From: Polyangiaceae bacterium | GTDB taxonomy: Bacteria > Myxococcota_A > Polyangia > Polyangiales > Polyangiaceae | NCBI GenBank assembly: GCA_029941785.1 | Contig: JAPYTK010000005.1 | Coordinates: 1-64,000, forward strand | Length of the DNA: 64,000 bases | Direction of reading: 5' to 3' | In this document: positions 16,943 through 25,812 of the stretch, one piece after another | Position numbering within the stretch: the first letter of the stretch is position 1 | Layout of the letters: each line of letters starts with the position of its first letter | Translations under genes and position numbers: made by a program | Notes under the pieces: generated by a model | Seen by the model: only the letters and a program-made list of their open reading frames with translations | Told to the model about the DNA's origin: nothing | The model's database searches: none

Positions 16943-17988
16943 GGAAAGCCGCCCGCGTCACGCAAGCTGAGGGTTTCGTCGAGCCCGAGCACAATGTTCA
17001 TCGACTGCACGGCTTGTCCGGCGCCGCCCTTGATGAGGTTGTCGATCGCGCTGAAGCACATCACGGTGCGCTCGTCTCCGCAGGCGGGGCCGTACTGATA
17101 GCCGACCTCGATGTAGTTCGAGCCGCTGACGGCGGCGACCTCCGGCAGTCGTTTTGCGGGAACGCGCACGAAGGGTTCGTCCTGGTAGGTCTCCTGGTAG
17201 GCGTCGGCGATCTGTTCTTCCGTCACCGAGGCGGGGACGGTGACGAAGGTCGAGGCGAAGATCCCTCGCGTCAGCGGCGCGCTCACCGGCGCGAAGTGGA
17301 GCGCGAAGTCCTTGGCTCCGGCGTGGCCGAGCGTCTCGACGATTTCGGGCACGTGCTGGTGGCTGAGCGGTTTGTAGGTCTTGAGGTTTTGCGCGCGGAT
17401 CGGGTGATGCGTCCCGAGCTTGGGCGCCGCGCCGCTGCCGCTCGAGCCGGTCACGGCGATGGTGCGAACGGAGCCCGAGAGCAGGCCGGCTTTGGCGAGG
17501 GGCAACATGCCCAGCTCCGTGGCGGTGGCGAAGCAGCCTGGCGAGGCGATCAGATCGCCGTTTGCGATGCGCTCGCGGTTGAGCTCGGGCAGCCCGTACA
17601 CGGCGCGGTCGAGCAGCTCGGGGCAGGGGTGTTCGATCCCGTAGTAGTGTTCGTAGGCCTTCACGTCGTCGAGGCGGAAATCTCCCGACAGATCCACGAT
17701 TTTTGCGCCCGTTCCGATCAAGCGCGGAACAAACTTCGCGCTGACCGTGTGCGGCAAGCCTAGCAGGACCACGTCGGCATCCTTCGCGGCCTCTTCGGGA
17801 GGAATGTTCTCGAAAACCCGGTCGCTCAGGCCCTCGAGGTTCGGGTGTGCGGCGCTCAAGGGCTCGCCCACGTAGTCGATTGACGCAACGCGTATGAGCT
17901 CGACCTCGGGGTGGATCAAGAGACGCCGAATGATCTCGCCTGCACCGTAACCACTGCCGCCGATGACGGCCGCCTTGAAGCGTTTCAT
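16939..17988 (-). CDS. argC: N-acetyl-gamma-glutamyl-phosphate reductase
   Basis: A 349-residue protein with a Rossmann start (VIGGSGYGAGEIIRRLL), the SGDFRLDD segment, the catalytic-Cys motif SPGCFATATEL and a conserved HFAPVSAPLTRGI region. It reduces N-acetylglutamyl phosphate to the semialdehyde using NADPH, the step after argB. Length is normal for type 1 ArgC. The gene order argC-argB with ATGA overlap supports the assignment. Other arginine genes are not in the window. The ATG at 17988 gives MKRFKAAVIGG, the usual short lead before the nucleotide-binding loop. Confidence 0.9.
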   Translation of the reverse strand: MKRFKAAVIGGSGYGAGEIIRRLLIHPEVELIRVASIDYVGEPLSAAHPNLEGLSDRVFENIPPEEAAKDADVVLLGLPHTVSAKFVPRLIGTGAKIVDLSGDFRLDDVKAYEHYYGIEHPCPELLDRAVYGLPELNRERIANGDLIASPGCFATATELGMLPLAKAGLLSGSVRTIAVTGSSGSGAAPKLGTHHPIRAQNLKTYKPLSHQHVPEIVETLGHAGAKDFALHFAPVSAPLTRGIFASTFVTVPASVTEEQIADAYQETYQDEPFVRVPAKRLPEVAAVSGSNYIEVGYQYGPACGDERTVMCFSAIDNLIKGGAGQAVQSMNIVLGLDETLSLRDAGGFP

Positions 17989-18079
17989 GACTCGCTTTTA
18001 GCTTCGCGGCGTAAACAAGACCAGCGCAGTGTGCGGGCAAGTGCTATTCTACAGCCTCGTTGCGCAGGAGGTTACCCCT

Positions 18080-19120
18080 ATGCTCAGGCCGTTCGTTCGA
18101 TCACCTATCCTCTTTGGTTTGCTCGCCAGCCTCGTGTTGATCAGCTGCGCGCTCGATCGGGACGGCCAGCAGTATTTCGACACCGGCCCGACCGCGACGT
18201 CGACGACGGGGTCGAGCGGTGGCGCGACTTTGACCGTGGGAACGACAGCGACATCGAGCGTGTCAGCGACGTCGACCGTGACGTCGACCACGACGGTGAC
18301 GTCGACGGGTGTGGGCGGCGCGGGTGGTATGGCGGCGACCGGTGTGGGCGGCGCGGGTGGTATGGCGGCGACCGGTGTGGGCGGCGGCGGCGGCATGAAG
18401 CTGCCGGTTTGCGGCGACGGCGTCATCGATGCGGGCGAGGAGTGTGACGACGACAACACGGGGAAGGACGACGGCTGCGACGACAAGTGCAAGATCGAGC
18501 CGGACTGGTACTGTCGCGGCGAACCCTCCGATTGCGTCGAGCCGATCGAACACCACATCGACCCGACGAACATCGACCTCGTCCAAGTTTACGACGGAAC
18601 GCTCGGATCGATGCATTGCTTCGGCGTCCCCGTTAGCACTCCGAACAAGGTTGGTGGTCCCGTCTGGCTCACGACGTGGCTCCAAAGCACGCGAATCGCC
18701 GATCTGGTCATCAAGGTGAAGCATCCGGTGAATGACACGACCTTGACCGTGTTGAGCCGCCCCGGTTGGATGGAACCCAACGACACGGCGAGCGACGACA
18801 TGGGAATCGGATTCGATTGCAACATGACCAATAAGAAGAATGGGGTACTCATGTTCGTTGATGATGCGACCTATCCGGCAGAGGACATGGGCGATCCTCA
18901 GATGAACAGCCCACTGGGAGATGGTGAAAATGTCTGCGAACACGGGCTAAAAGTATGCCGTTACAAGCCCAGTCCGGGAGCGGGGCCGGGCATGAACTTT
19001 GGCGACTTCAAGGGTCTCGATCCGAACGGCCCCTGGCAAGTATGTTTTGCGGATGCCGACCAAAATGAGAACAACGCAAAGTTGCACAAGTTCACGCTGT
19101 GGGTTGTTGCCTGGCCGTAA
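18080..19120 (+). CDS. DUF4215/P-domain-like secreted lipoprotein
   Basis: A 346-residue predicted lipoprotein with signal ending LISC (Cys21). A Thr/Ser-rich linker contains two perfect 11-residue units GVGGAGGMAAT. A Myxococcus Cys-rich repeat follows (CGDGVIDAGEECDDDNTGKDDGCDDKC). The C-terminal 180 residues resemble a proprotein-convertase P/Homo B domain, a beta-sandwich found on secreted proteases and adhesins, with motifs such as LVIKVKHPVNDTTLTVLSRPG, DATY, and LDPNGPWQVCFADADQNENNAKLHKFTLWV. No protease is attached. The ATG at 18080 has an AGGAGG site ten bases upstream. Confidence 0.8.
   Translation: MLRPFVRSPILFGLLASLVLISCALDRDGQQYFDTGPTATSTTGSSGGATLTVGTTATSSVSATSTVTSTTTVTSTGVGGAGGMAATGVGGAGGMAATGVGGGGGMKLPVCGDGVIDAGEECDDDNTGKDDGCDDKCKIEPDWYCRGEPSDCVEPIEHHIDPTNIDLVQVYDGTLGSMHCFGVPVSTPNKVGGPVWLTTWLQSTRIADLVIKVKHPVNDTTLTVLSRPGWMEPNDTASDDMGIGFDCNMTNKKNGVLMFVDDATYPAEDMGDPQMNSPLGDGENVCEHGLKVCRYKPSPGAGPGMNFGDFKGLDPNGPWQVCFADADQNENNAKLHKFTLWVVAWP
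18308..18373 (+). repeat. Two perfect 33-bp tandem repeats in a lipoprotein linker
   Basis: Bases 18308-18340 and 18341-18373 are identical 33-bp units, each coding GVGGAGGMAAT, and a degenerate partial third copy starts at 18374. The unit is a multiple of three, so copy-number change keeps the frame and only alters linker length. Confidence 0.9.
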
Positions 19121-19222
19121 GAGAGCGGCTGGCTGTGAGAAGGCGTTCCTTGCCGGCTCTGGCCCGTCGGGCCCGTCGCCTCTGAGGCGTGAACCCTGCG
19201 TGGAAGGTGCTAGGCTGCGCCC

Positions 19223-20278
19223 GTGAGCTTCTTTCTTCGGCTGCCGGTCATCGGTTCGGCTCTGTTCTTCGCATTGCTCGCGGCGTGCTCGAGTGATCAT
19301 TCCTCGCTCGCTAAGACGGCCTCTGTGAGTACCGTGGGGGCTGGCGGCGCCGCGGTCACGTCGGTGAGCACGGTGACGACCACAGGCACGGGCGGGATCA
19401 TGGTGACGCCAGAGCCCAAGGGGCCGACGAAGCTCACGGTGGTCAATGGCCTCGTCGATGGCGGTGCGGGGCGCCTCTGTTTTGTGGCCTATCCCCCTCG
19501 AGCGGCCGAACCGGCCCAGCCGTGGCCCGAGGCGATCGGAGGCTTGCCGTTCGGGGGCGTGGTGTCCACGGATGCGGTCGATGAGTTGATGCCCAAAGAC
19601 AGCGCCATCGAGGTGATCCTCCTCACCGGCGCGATCGGACTCAGTGACGGGCTGAGCTGCGCCGACCTGGTGGCCACGCCTCTTCCCGGTCTCGACGTCC
19701 GCACCTTGGCGGTGTTGCCGAAGAACATCGTCGACGAAAAGAAGAGCATGCTGCTCGTGCTCGCCGGCTGTGTTGGCGGCGAGGATCACACCTCGGAGCT
19801 CGACATGGCCATCTGCGGCGCGGGGTACGCTCCGGACCAACCGACGGTCAGCATCTTCGCCGGCTTCATGTCCCGGATCGGCGCGCTCAACAAACTCCCG
19901 ATGCAGTTCGTCCACGCTTCGATGGGGCTCGGGACGGCGTCGCTCCGCTTGTCCCCGGGTTTCGACGGCGCGGTTGGGTTTCATGTCGCCAACCCTTGGA
20001 ACGTCGGAGGGATCGCGCCGTTTCCTCCCTACGAGAAGTTCTCCGTCGTCGAGCTGGGCACTCTCGATGAGGCCAAGCTGTCGGTGTACGGCCAAGGCGC
20101 TGCCGGACCTCTGTCCGAGGATGGCTTCGAGGCGATCTTTGGGGCCTCCGAGCTGGCCCTCTCGAGCCTCAGCGACGGCGAGGGAGTTGCATTCATCGCG
20201 CTCGGCGCATCGCCGACCGTTCCCCCGGGTAGCTGGTACGAACCCTTCCGGTGGGTCGCGGTGCCCAGCGATCCTTGA
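19223..20278 (+). CDS. Secreted lipoprotein, DUF4397-like
   Basis: A 351-residue predicted lipoprotein, lipobox LLAAC (Cys22), with a Thr/Val/Gly-rich linker (VSTVGAGGAAVTSVSTVTTTGTGG) like that of the preceding gene. The remainder has paired segments such as LTVVNGLVDGGAGRLCFVAYPP and MQFVHASMGLGTASLRLSP separated by about 150 residues. These resemble the DUF4397-type beta domain that reads VRVVHASPDAPAVDV and may be two copies. No catalytic motif is visible. The GTG at 19223 is the only well-placed start; no strong ribosome-binding site is seen. Shared linker style suggests both lipoproteins are surface-exposed, but this is inferred. Confidence 0.7.
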   Translation: MSFFLRLPVIGSALFFALLAACSSDHSSLAKTASVSTVGAGGAAVTSVSTVTTTGTGGIMVTPEPKGPTKLTVVNGLVDGGAGRLCFVAYPPRAAEPAQPWPEAIGGLPFGGVVSTDAVDELMPKDSAIEVILLTGAIGLSDGLSCADLVATPLPGLDVRTLAVLPKNIVDEKKSMLLVLAGCVGGEDHTSELDMAICGAGYAPDQPTVSIFAGFMSRIGALNKLPMQFVHASMGLGTASLRLSPGFDGAVGFHVANPWNVGGIAPFPPYEKFSVVELGTLDEAKLSVYGQGAAGPLSEDGFEAIFGASELALSSLSDGEGVAFIALGASPTVPPGSWYEPFRWVAVPSDP

Positions 20279-20295
20279 CCTCTACGTCTTGAGCT

Positions 20296-21204
20296 CTACG
20301 TTTTGAGTTGGCCGCGGAACTGGGCGAAAAGCTGTTCCCATTGGGTGAGCAAGTCCGGATCGTCGTCGAATTGGTCATGCCACTGAGCGTCGAGGGCGGC
20401 GCGGACGTTGTCGTTGGCGAGGCCGTACTCGATGAGAATCTCTGGAATGCGATCCGGGGTGTTCGCGCACGCGGCGCACAGGGCGGCGTAACGAGCAACG
20501 CTCATCTCGGGGATGTACTTTGCATCGACGTGCACCGGGGGAAGACCGCGAGGATCGGCGCGTGGCGGAGGGGGAGGCGGACGGCGCGGGGCGGGAGGCG
20601 GCGCCGCCTCCGGCTCGGGCTCGAGCATGAGAGGGGGCGGTTCGGGCTCGTCGCTGTAGTGGGCTTGCGGGGGCTCCGAGGCGTAGCGCCCGGCGCTCGG
20701 GACATGGCGATCGCTCGCTGCGTTTGCGCTCAATGCCGAGACGGCCTGGGGTGCTGCCGCGCTCGTGGTGGATGTGGTCGGAGGAGCGGCTGCGTACGCT
20801 TGGGGGACGAAGCGCTCGTGCTTTTTCTGCATTTCGGCATGCTCGCTGGTTCCGGGCGCCGGATCACCCAGACTCGGCATGGGCGGCAGATCTCGAATCC
20901 ATTCTGGTTTATCCGGCGCCGCTTGCTGAGCGGCCAAGGCAGCGGCACCAGCCGCGGCGCTATCGCCTTGCGCCGTTTGAGCGAGATGTTGCATCCCTTC
21001 GAAGGCTGCCTGGACCTTGGCCCAGTCGGCGGGATTGGAGGCTTCTAGCGCCTGCCCTACGGCCAGCAAGATGTGATGACACCGGCGGAGGTCGTCGCGC
21101 TCGGGTTGGCTCCTCAGGCCAGCACGTCGGGCAAAACCATCGAGCTGCTCGTCGGGGGTTTGAAGCAGCTCACGAAAAATCATGGAGACACGTTCGGGCG
21201 TCAT
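20296..21204 (-). CDS. Pro/Ala-rich hypothetical protein
   Basis: A 302-residue protein with no signal or membrane segment. Residues 1-75 form a helical domain (RVSMIFRELLQTPDEQLDGFARRAGL). A long Ala/Pro-rich middle follows, with SEPPQAHYSDEPEPPPLM and a PRRPPPPPPR run. The C-terminal 80 residues are helical and acidic (RYAALCAACANTPDRIPEILIEYGL, ALDAQWHDQFDDDPDLLTQWEQLF), of the type found in myxobacterial proteins next to contractile or FHA-type systems, but no family is certain. The gene follows the TPR-like protein by 19 bases in the same operon. Confidence 0.6.
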   Translation of the reverse strand: MTPERVSMIFRELLQTPDEQLDGFARRAGLRSQPERDDLRRCHHILLAVGQALEASNPADWAKVQAAFEGMQHLAQTAQGDSAAAGAAALAAQQAAPDKPEWIRDLPPMPSLGDPAPGTSEHAEMQKKHERFVPQAYAAAPPTTSTTSAAAPQAVSALSANAASDRHVPSAGRYASEPPQAHYSDEPEPPPLMLEPEPEAAPPPAPRRPPPPPPRADPRGLPPVHVDAKYIPEMSVARYAALCAACANTPDRIPEILIEYGLANDNVRAALDAQWHDQFDDDPDLLTQWEQLFAQFRGQLKT

Positions 21205-21223
21205 GGTTGTCCTGTGTTGGCCC

Positions 21224-22120
21224 TCAATGCCGCGTGCGCAGATCGGCGAGGGTCATCTTGGCGTCGTTCACGAAGGGGCTCTTGGGAAAGCGTCGAATGA
21301 AGCTTCGTAGCGTGGTCTTGGCGTCGTTGTATGCGGCGATGTCTACCAGACATTCGGCGAGCAGGAACATCGCGTCGTCTTGAACTTCGGCGTCCGACGA
21401 GGCTTCGCTCAGTTTTGAGAGGATCTCGACGGCATCCCGTTGTCGGTTGAGCCGTCGGTATGCCTTCGCTAGCAACAGCTGTGTCGAGGGGGAGTGAGCA
21501 CCGGTGTTTTGGTAGCGAAGCGAGGCCTCGAGCGAGTTCACGGCTTCTTGCCACCGGCCGGTCCCTTTTGCCTCCATCCCGTCGTGGTAAGCGCGGGCCG
21601 AGAGCTGTGCCCTCACTCGTTGCACGGCGTCCCGAAAAAACGCGCGCTCCGATCGCGTGAGCGGTTCTTGCATCACCCGATCGTAGGCCTCGACGAGCTG
21701 CTTGGATTTCCCGCTGCGTATCAATTCGTAAAACGCCAGCGCTTCTGCCTCGCCGCGGACTCGCTGTTCGGCCGCCTTCTTGTTGGCGGCCAGCTGCGAT
21801 TCGAGATTGACTACGTGGGTGTTCGCACGTCGCGTGGCTTGCTCGACCGACTCGACCCGGGCATCCCAGGCGAATTTGACGACGACGAGCACGACGAAAA
21901 CGAACAAGACGTTGGCAGCCGCGCTGTTCCAGATGGCGCGGCGCTCGAAGCTCTGCTGGCGTTTCCCGACGCTCTTGATGTCGGCCGCGAGAGCGTTTGT
22001 GAGATTGTTGGTCTTGATGATCAAACCGCGCGATTCGATAATCTCGCGTTTGACGTCTCGCAGCTCCTCGCCAAGCTCATCCATGGGTTTCAACTCATGG
22101 GTAACGCGCGTCCGGCTCAT
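21224..22120 (-). CDS. Membrane-anchored TPR-repeat protein
   Basis: A 298-residue protein with a cytoplasmic helical N-terminus, one membrane helix (AAANVLFVFVVLVVVKFAW), a coiled-coil segment (VESVEQATRRANTHVVNLESQLAANKKAAEQRV) and C-terminal tetratricopeptide-like helical pairs. The last resembles YbgF/CpoB (STQLLLAKAYRRLNRQRDAVEIL, DDAMFLLAECLVDIAAYNDAKTTLRSFIRRFPKSPFVNDAKMTLADL). It probably scaffolds periplasmic partners. ATG 22120 is preferred; TTG at 22126 is the alternative. The partner gene 20296-21204 begins 19 bases downstream. Divergent from efp with 53 bases between. Confidence 0.7.
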   Translation of the reverse strand: MSRTRVTHELKPMDELGEELRDVKREIIESRGLIIKTNNLTNALAADIKSVGKRQQSFERRAIWNSAAANVLFVFVVLVVVKFAWDARVESVEQATRRANTHVVNLESQLAANKKAAEQRVRGEAEALAFYELIRSGKSKQLVEAYDRVMQEPLTRSERAFFRDAVQRVRAQLSARAYHDGMEAKGTGRWQEAVNSLEASLRYQNTGAHSPSTQLLLAKAYRRLNRQRDAVEILSKLSEASSDAEVQDDAMFLLAECLVDIAAYNDAKTTLRSFIRRFPKSPFVNDAKMTLADLRTRH

Positions 22121-22173
22121 AGGCAAGAGTCGTCCTGCGGCGCTCGGAACTTCGTGCTACACGGGCGGCAGCC

Positions 22174-22734
22174 ATGGACACGAGCGATATCCGAAAAAAC
22201 CTCAAGATCATGATCGACGGCAACCCTTACGCCGTGGTCGATTTTCAGTTCGTGAAGCCCGGGAAAGGCCAGGCCTTTACCCGCTGTAAGCTCAAGAACA
22301 TGAATACTGGCGCCTCTTTGGAGAAGACCTTCAAGAGCGGCGAGAAGCTCGAGCCAGCTGAAATTGACCAGCGCGAAATGCAATACATCTACCCAGATGG
22401 CGACAATTTCGTCTTCATGGATGCCAACACGGGCGATCAGCTCCTCGTGCCCAGCGCGGTCATCGAAGAAGAAAAGAAGTGGCTCGCCGATGGAATGAAC
22501 TGCGACATCACGCTTCTCAAGGAAAATCCCATCGGAATCGAGCTTCCTGCCCACGTCGAGCTCGAGATCACGAAGAGCGATCCTGGGGTGAAGGGCGATA
22601 CCGCGAGCGGCGCGACGAAACCGGCGACGATGTCCACGGGCGCTGTCGTGCAGGTGCCGCTGTTCATCGAAGAGGGCGAGTGGATCAAGATCGACACGCG
22701 AAACGGCTCGTACATCGAGCGTGTCAAAAAGTAG
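22174..22734 (+). CDS. efp: Elongation factor P
   Basis: A 186-residue translation elongation factor that relieves ribosome stalling at polyproline motifs. The three-domain EF-P layout is visible: KOW-like start IRKNLKIMIDGNPYAVVDFQ, the loop residue in KPGKGQAFTRCKLKN, and the C-terminal QVPLFIEEGEWIKIDTRNGSYIERV signature. The tip residue appears to be a Lys (PGKGQ), the class modified by EpmA/EpmB or left unmodified, rather than the Arg of rhamnosylated EF-P; no modification gene is in the window. The ATG at 22174 gives MDTSDIRKN. Confidence 0.92.
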   Translation: MDTSDIRKNLKIMIDGNPYAVVDFQFVKPGKGQAFTRCKLKNMNTGASLEKTFKSGEKLEPAEIDQREMQYIYPDGDNFVFMDANTGDQLLVPSAVIEEEKKWLADGMNCDITLLKENPIGIELPAHVELEITKSDPGVKGDTASGATKPATMSTGAVVQVPLFIEEGEWIKIDTRNGSYIERVKK

Positions 22735-22773
22735 TGTTTCGGGGCGGAACATGGCGCCGGTCAACGCTTCACC

Positions 22774-22977
22774 ATGAGCAGCGCTGAAGAGCTGGTCGAG
22801 GGGCGGGACTACTACCTCGAGGGTGAGAAGATGGTGCTCACGACACGCTATTTGCTCAAGCGTGGCCATTGCTGCAACTCGGGTTGTCGACACTGCCCGT
22901 ATGGCGACGAATCGGACCTGAAGGTCGATCTGCGCATCGATGGTCTCGACAGTCTACTCGGTGAGAGCGACGACTGA
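22774..22977 (+). CDS. Small DUF5522-like Cys-rich protein
   Basis: A 67-residue protein of the DUF5522 type, recognised by LVEGRDYYLEGEKMVLTTRYLLKRGHCCNSGCRHCPYG. The four clustered cysteines with one His (CC, C, HC) could bind a metal or iron-sulfur cluster. The family is widespread in bacteria, often alone or with oxidoreductase genes, and has no known function. The ATG at 22774 lies 39 bases after efp and may be co-transcribed with it. The next gene begins just after its stop. Confidence 0.8.
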   Translation: MSSAEELVEGRDYYLEGEKMVLTTRYLLKRGHCCNSGCRHCPYGDESDLKVDLRIDGLDSLLGESDD

Positions 22978-22987
22978 GCCCCCGTTC

Positions 22988-23839
22988 GTGCGATCGGTGA
23001 CCCCAGAGGTGCCCATCATCTGCACTAGGCAACCGTGTCTGAACGCGCCCCACTTCTTGGCGTCGGACCGACTGCTTTACGGCCGCCGGGAGCAGGTGCA
23101 GCAACATCCCTTCGTCGGACTGTATCTGCCGTTCTTGCTGTTCGTTGTTTGTGTGTACGCGCTATTGACCCCGGGACTGGGCCCGAACGGACCGAGCTTG
23201 GCGAACGTCGCGGTCATCAATCTGTTCGGCGTACTCACCACGTTGCTTCTCGCCTGGCACGACACGGGACAGGCGTGGGGCATGGTCGCCTCGTTTGCCT
23301 TCATGGGCGGGGTGCGGATGGACAACACCGAGCGCCTGCTGATCCGCGCCGGTCTTCAGATCTTGCTCGTGTGGCACGTCCTGTGGGGGATCAAACAGAT
23401 GTTTGGTCCGGTCGATTGGGATCCGACGAAGCGGCGAATGCCGTGGGTCGAGGTGATCCACGGATTCCTGCCCGAAGTTATCCCCTTGGCCCATCAGGCC
23501 TACGAGGTGTGGAGCATCATCGTCGTGCTCAGCGTTCCGGTTGGGATCTACGGTTTCGTGCGCATCTACCGCCGCACAGGTCGATCCTTACCCGTGCGGA
23601 GCGTGGCGCCATGGGTGGCGATGTACATGTGGTACCTGCTGGTGTGGACTCACCCTGGGCTCTGTCTGCTGTTGCAGATCTTTCACGCGGTGCAGTACCT
23701 GGCCTTCCCGATGCGGGTGGAGATGAACCAATTTGTCGAGCGCCATCCCGAAAAACAGGACCGGAAGATTCGCAACCCGGAGGTGAGGCGCGCACTCTTC
23801 GCTCATCTCACACCGGGGACCGCGAAAGGGCCGACCTAA
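22988..23839 (+). CDS. Polytopic membrane protein with conserved histidines
   Basis: About 283 residues from GTG 22988; the start is uncertain, and GTGs at 22940, 22997 and 23009 and a TTG near 23057 are also in frame. Seven or so membrane segments are visible. Short polar motifs within them recall di-His membrane enzymes: AWHDTGQAWGMV, VWHVLWGIKQM, EVIPLAHQAYEVW and LLQIFHAVQYLAFPMRVEMN. The pairing of HDxGQ and HxxQYL is reminiscent of the Brp/Blh-type or other histidine membrane oxygenases, but the match is weak and I cannot name a family. It lies 10 bases after the DUF5522-like gene. Confidence 0.6.
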   Translation: MRSVTPEVPIICTRQPCLNAPHFLASDRLLYGRREQVQQHPFVGLYLPFLLFVVCVYALLTPGLGPNGPSLANVAVINLFGVLTTLLLAWHDTGQAWGMVASFAFMGGVRMDNTERLLIRAGLQILLVWHVLWGIKQMFGPVDWDPTKRRMPWVEVIHGFLPEVIPLAHQAYEVWSIIVVLSVPVGIYGFVRIYRRTGRSLPVRSVAPWVAMYMWYLLVWTHPGLCLLLQIFHAVQYLAFPMRVEMNQFVERHPEKQDRKIRNPEVRRALFAHLTPGTAKGPT

Positions 23840-23848
23840 GGCCACGTT

Positions 23849-24736
23849 TCAGGCGGCTGTGGCTCTCGGGCGTCGTTGCCACCGTCGAACCAATCGGCGT
23901 CCCAGCCAATAGACGAGGCCGACGGGAGGGATCCAGGGAAGCAGAGCCACGAGGGCGAGCAGGATGCTGTGGCCGAGCTTGAGCATGCCTGCGAATGACT
24001 TCGCCAGCGTGTTGTGGAGCTGCTCGCCGAGGCTGGGCTTGGTCGCCGCACGGTAGACGCGACGGGTGGTCAGTGTCAGCGCGACCCGGCTCATGGAGAC
24101 CTGGCCATCGAGATTCTTGAGGGTCGCATCGTAGCGCTCGATCGTTTCCCGAATGCGCGCAAGTTCCCGCTCGACTTCGAGCAGGCCCTTGACGTTCTGC
24201 GCACGGGTGGAGGCGAGCTCGAGCAAACGTCCCTCGAGCTTGCGTGCGTTGCCGAGGCGCGCCCTGATGTCGACGTGCTGATCGGTGACGTCGCGAGCTT
24301 TGAGGGACTCGGTACTCACTTTGCCCATGCCCCGTGAGCCTCGCAAGAAGGCGTCGAGGTGGTCGGAGGGCACACGGATGATGAGATTGGCGTGGGACAC
24401 CGTCTCGTCGTGGTGACGGATCTGGGCGCTCTCGATGTACCCGCCCAAGGTGCGGAGCTGGGCGTCGATGAGACGTCTCGTCTTCGCGTAATCCTTCACT
24501 TGTAGCGTGAGCTCAGCGGTGCGGATGAGCTTGCGTGTGACCGGCCCATTGTCGCTCCTCGCCTTGTCGTCTTCGGCCTTCAGCTGTGTCGTTACGGCAC
24601 CGGCGTTCGCTTCGGCGCTCGCCGCCCCAGCGGGAACCTCGGCTTGCTCGCTCGGGCCGCGGTCTGCAAAACAGGCGGCGGTGCCGAGACTGAGAACGAG
24701 GAAGAGCGGGAAGAGCTTGGGGCGATGTTTCATCAT
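23849..24736 (-). CDS. DUF4349-domain lipoprotein
   Basis: A 295-residue predicted lipoprotein, lipobox TAAC (Cys22), with an Ala-rich linker and the DUF4349 domain. The domain shows RKLIRTAELTLQVKDY, GGYIESAQI, LIIRVPSDHLDAFL, a long coiled-coil-like stretch (LLEVERELARIRETIERYDATLKNL) and a C-terminal membrane helix (ILLALVALLPWIPPVGLVYWL). DUF4349 proteins are envelope proteins of unknown role, probably sensing or structuring. ATG 24736, with ATG 24733 next to it, follows AAGGGGC. The gene ends nine bases from the convergent membrane gene. Confidence 0.85.
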   Translation of the reverse strand: MMKHRPKLFPLFLVLSLGTAACFADRGPSEQAEVPAGAASAEANAGAVTTQLKAEDDKARSDNGPVTRKLIRTAELTLQVKDYAKTRRLIDAQLRTLGGYIESAQIRHHDETVSHANLIIRVPSDHLDAFLRGSRGMGKVSTESLKARDVTDQHVDIRARLGNARKLEGRLLELASTRAQNVKGLLEVERELARIRETIERYDATLKNLDGQVSMSRVALTLTTRRVYRAATKPSLGEQLHNTLAKSFAGMLKLGHSILLALVALLPWIPPVGLVYWLGRRLVRRWQRRPRATAA

Positions 24737-24856
24737 GCCCCTTTGGACGCGCCAGCGCCTCACTCTTTCATCATGGTTCCATCACGGGCGCAGCGACGTC
24801 GTCACCGCGGTGTCATTTGCGGTCAGCGGGCCTCGCGATCCCGGGCCTTGCTGGGT

Positions 24857-25738
24857 CTACTTCGCGCGTTTGCCGCGTTCGTCGTATTGGTAAAAGCCGC
24901 GGCCAGCCTTTCGGCCCAACCACCCTGCCGCCACGTAGTTCCGCAGTATCGTCGCTGGGCGGTACTTCGGATCGCCGATCTCCGTGTGCAAGACCTCGGC
25001 GATCGCGAGCACCGTGTCCAATCCGATGAGGTCGCTCAGCTCGAGCGGGCCCATGGGGTGGTTCAAGCCGAGTTTGCAGCCTGTGTCGATGTCTTCGGCC
25101 GAGCCGACGCCCTCTTGCAAGGTGTGACAGGCCTCGTTGAGAAGGGGGATGAGCACCCGGTTGACCAAGAAGCCTGGGTGGTCCTGGCTCGTGATCGTTG
25201 TCTTTCCCATCTTCTCGGCCAACGTCTTGACCGTGAGGTAGGTTTCCTCGTCGGTCTGGGTTCCGCGCACGATTTCACAGAGCTTCATCAGCGGCACCGG
25301 GTTCATGAAGTGCATGCCGCACACCAGGGACGGGCGACTCGTCGCTGCGGCGAGCTTGGTGATCGAAATCGACGAGGTGTTGGAGGCGAGCAGCGCGCCG
25401 GGCTTCATCGCTTCGTCGGCGCCGCGGAAGATCTTGACCTTCAGATCGAAGTTCTCCGTCGCGGATTCCACCACGATGTCGGCGTCAGCAAAACCACTGA
25501 CGTCGGCGATCGCGGTGATGCGGTGTAGCGCATCGTCTGCGTCAACGCGTTCGAGGCGACCCTTGTCGACTTGCCTATCGAGCAATTTGGCGATCTTGGT
25601 CTTGCCCTGCTCGGCCCGATCCATGTCCGCGTCGCTCAGGAGCACCTCGTAGCCGCTCTGGGCGGCGATTTGAGCGATCCCGCCGCCCATCTGGCCCGCA
25701 CCGATGACGCCGAACTTCTTCACTTCTTCGAGCTTCAT
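24857..25738 (-). CDS. 3-hydroxybutyryl-CoA dehydrogenase
   Basis: A 293-residue two-domain 3-hydroxyacyl-CoA dehydrogenase. The Rossmann start is FGVIGAGQMGGGIAQIAA, the substrate-site stretch is LASNTSSISITKLAAATSRP, the catalytic-His region is VCGMHFMNPVPLMKLCEIV, and the C-terminal dimerisation domain has HPGFLVNRVLIPLLNEA. It oxidises (S)-3-hydroxyacyl-CoA with NAD, or reduces acetoacetyl-CoA. Length and motifs fit the stand-alone Hbd/PaaH form rather than the FadB fusion. No thiolase or crotonase lies beside it. A 118-base gap separates it from the DUF4349 gene; no terminator was found there. Confidence 0.9.
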   Translation of the reverse strand: MKLEEVKKFGVIGAGQMGGGIAQIAAQSGYEVLLSDADMDRAEQGKTKIAKLLDRQVDKGRLERVDADDALHRITAIADVSGFADADIVVESATENFDLKVKIFRGADEAMKPGALLASNTSSISITKLAAATSRPSLVCGMHFMNPVPLMKLCEIVRGTQTDEETYLTVKTLAEKMGKTTITSQDHPGFLVNRVLIPLLNEACHTLQEGVGSAEDIDTGCKLGLNHPMGPLELSDLIGLDTVLAIAEVLHTEIGDPKYRPATILRNYVAAGWLGRKAGRGFYQYDERGKRAK

Positions 25739-25812
25739 GGTGCCGGGCTTAGCCGAGACGCTGGCTGCTGCCTAGCCGGGCCGTTGGTGAAGCGTGATTC
25801 CAGATTCGTTGC

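Noticed and set aside
16958-18040. 360-codon minus-strand frame over argC
   Set aside because: Same strand but shifted frame; argC matches its family along the full length.
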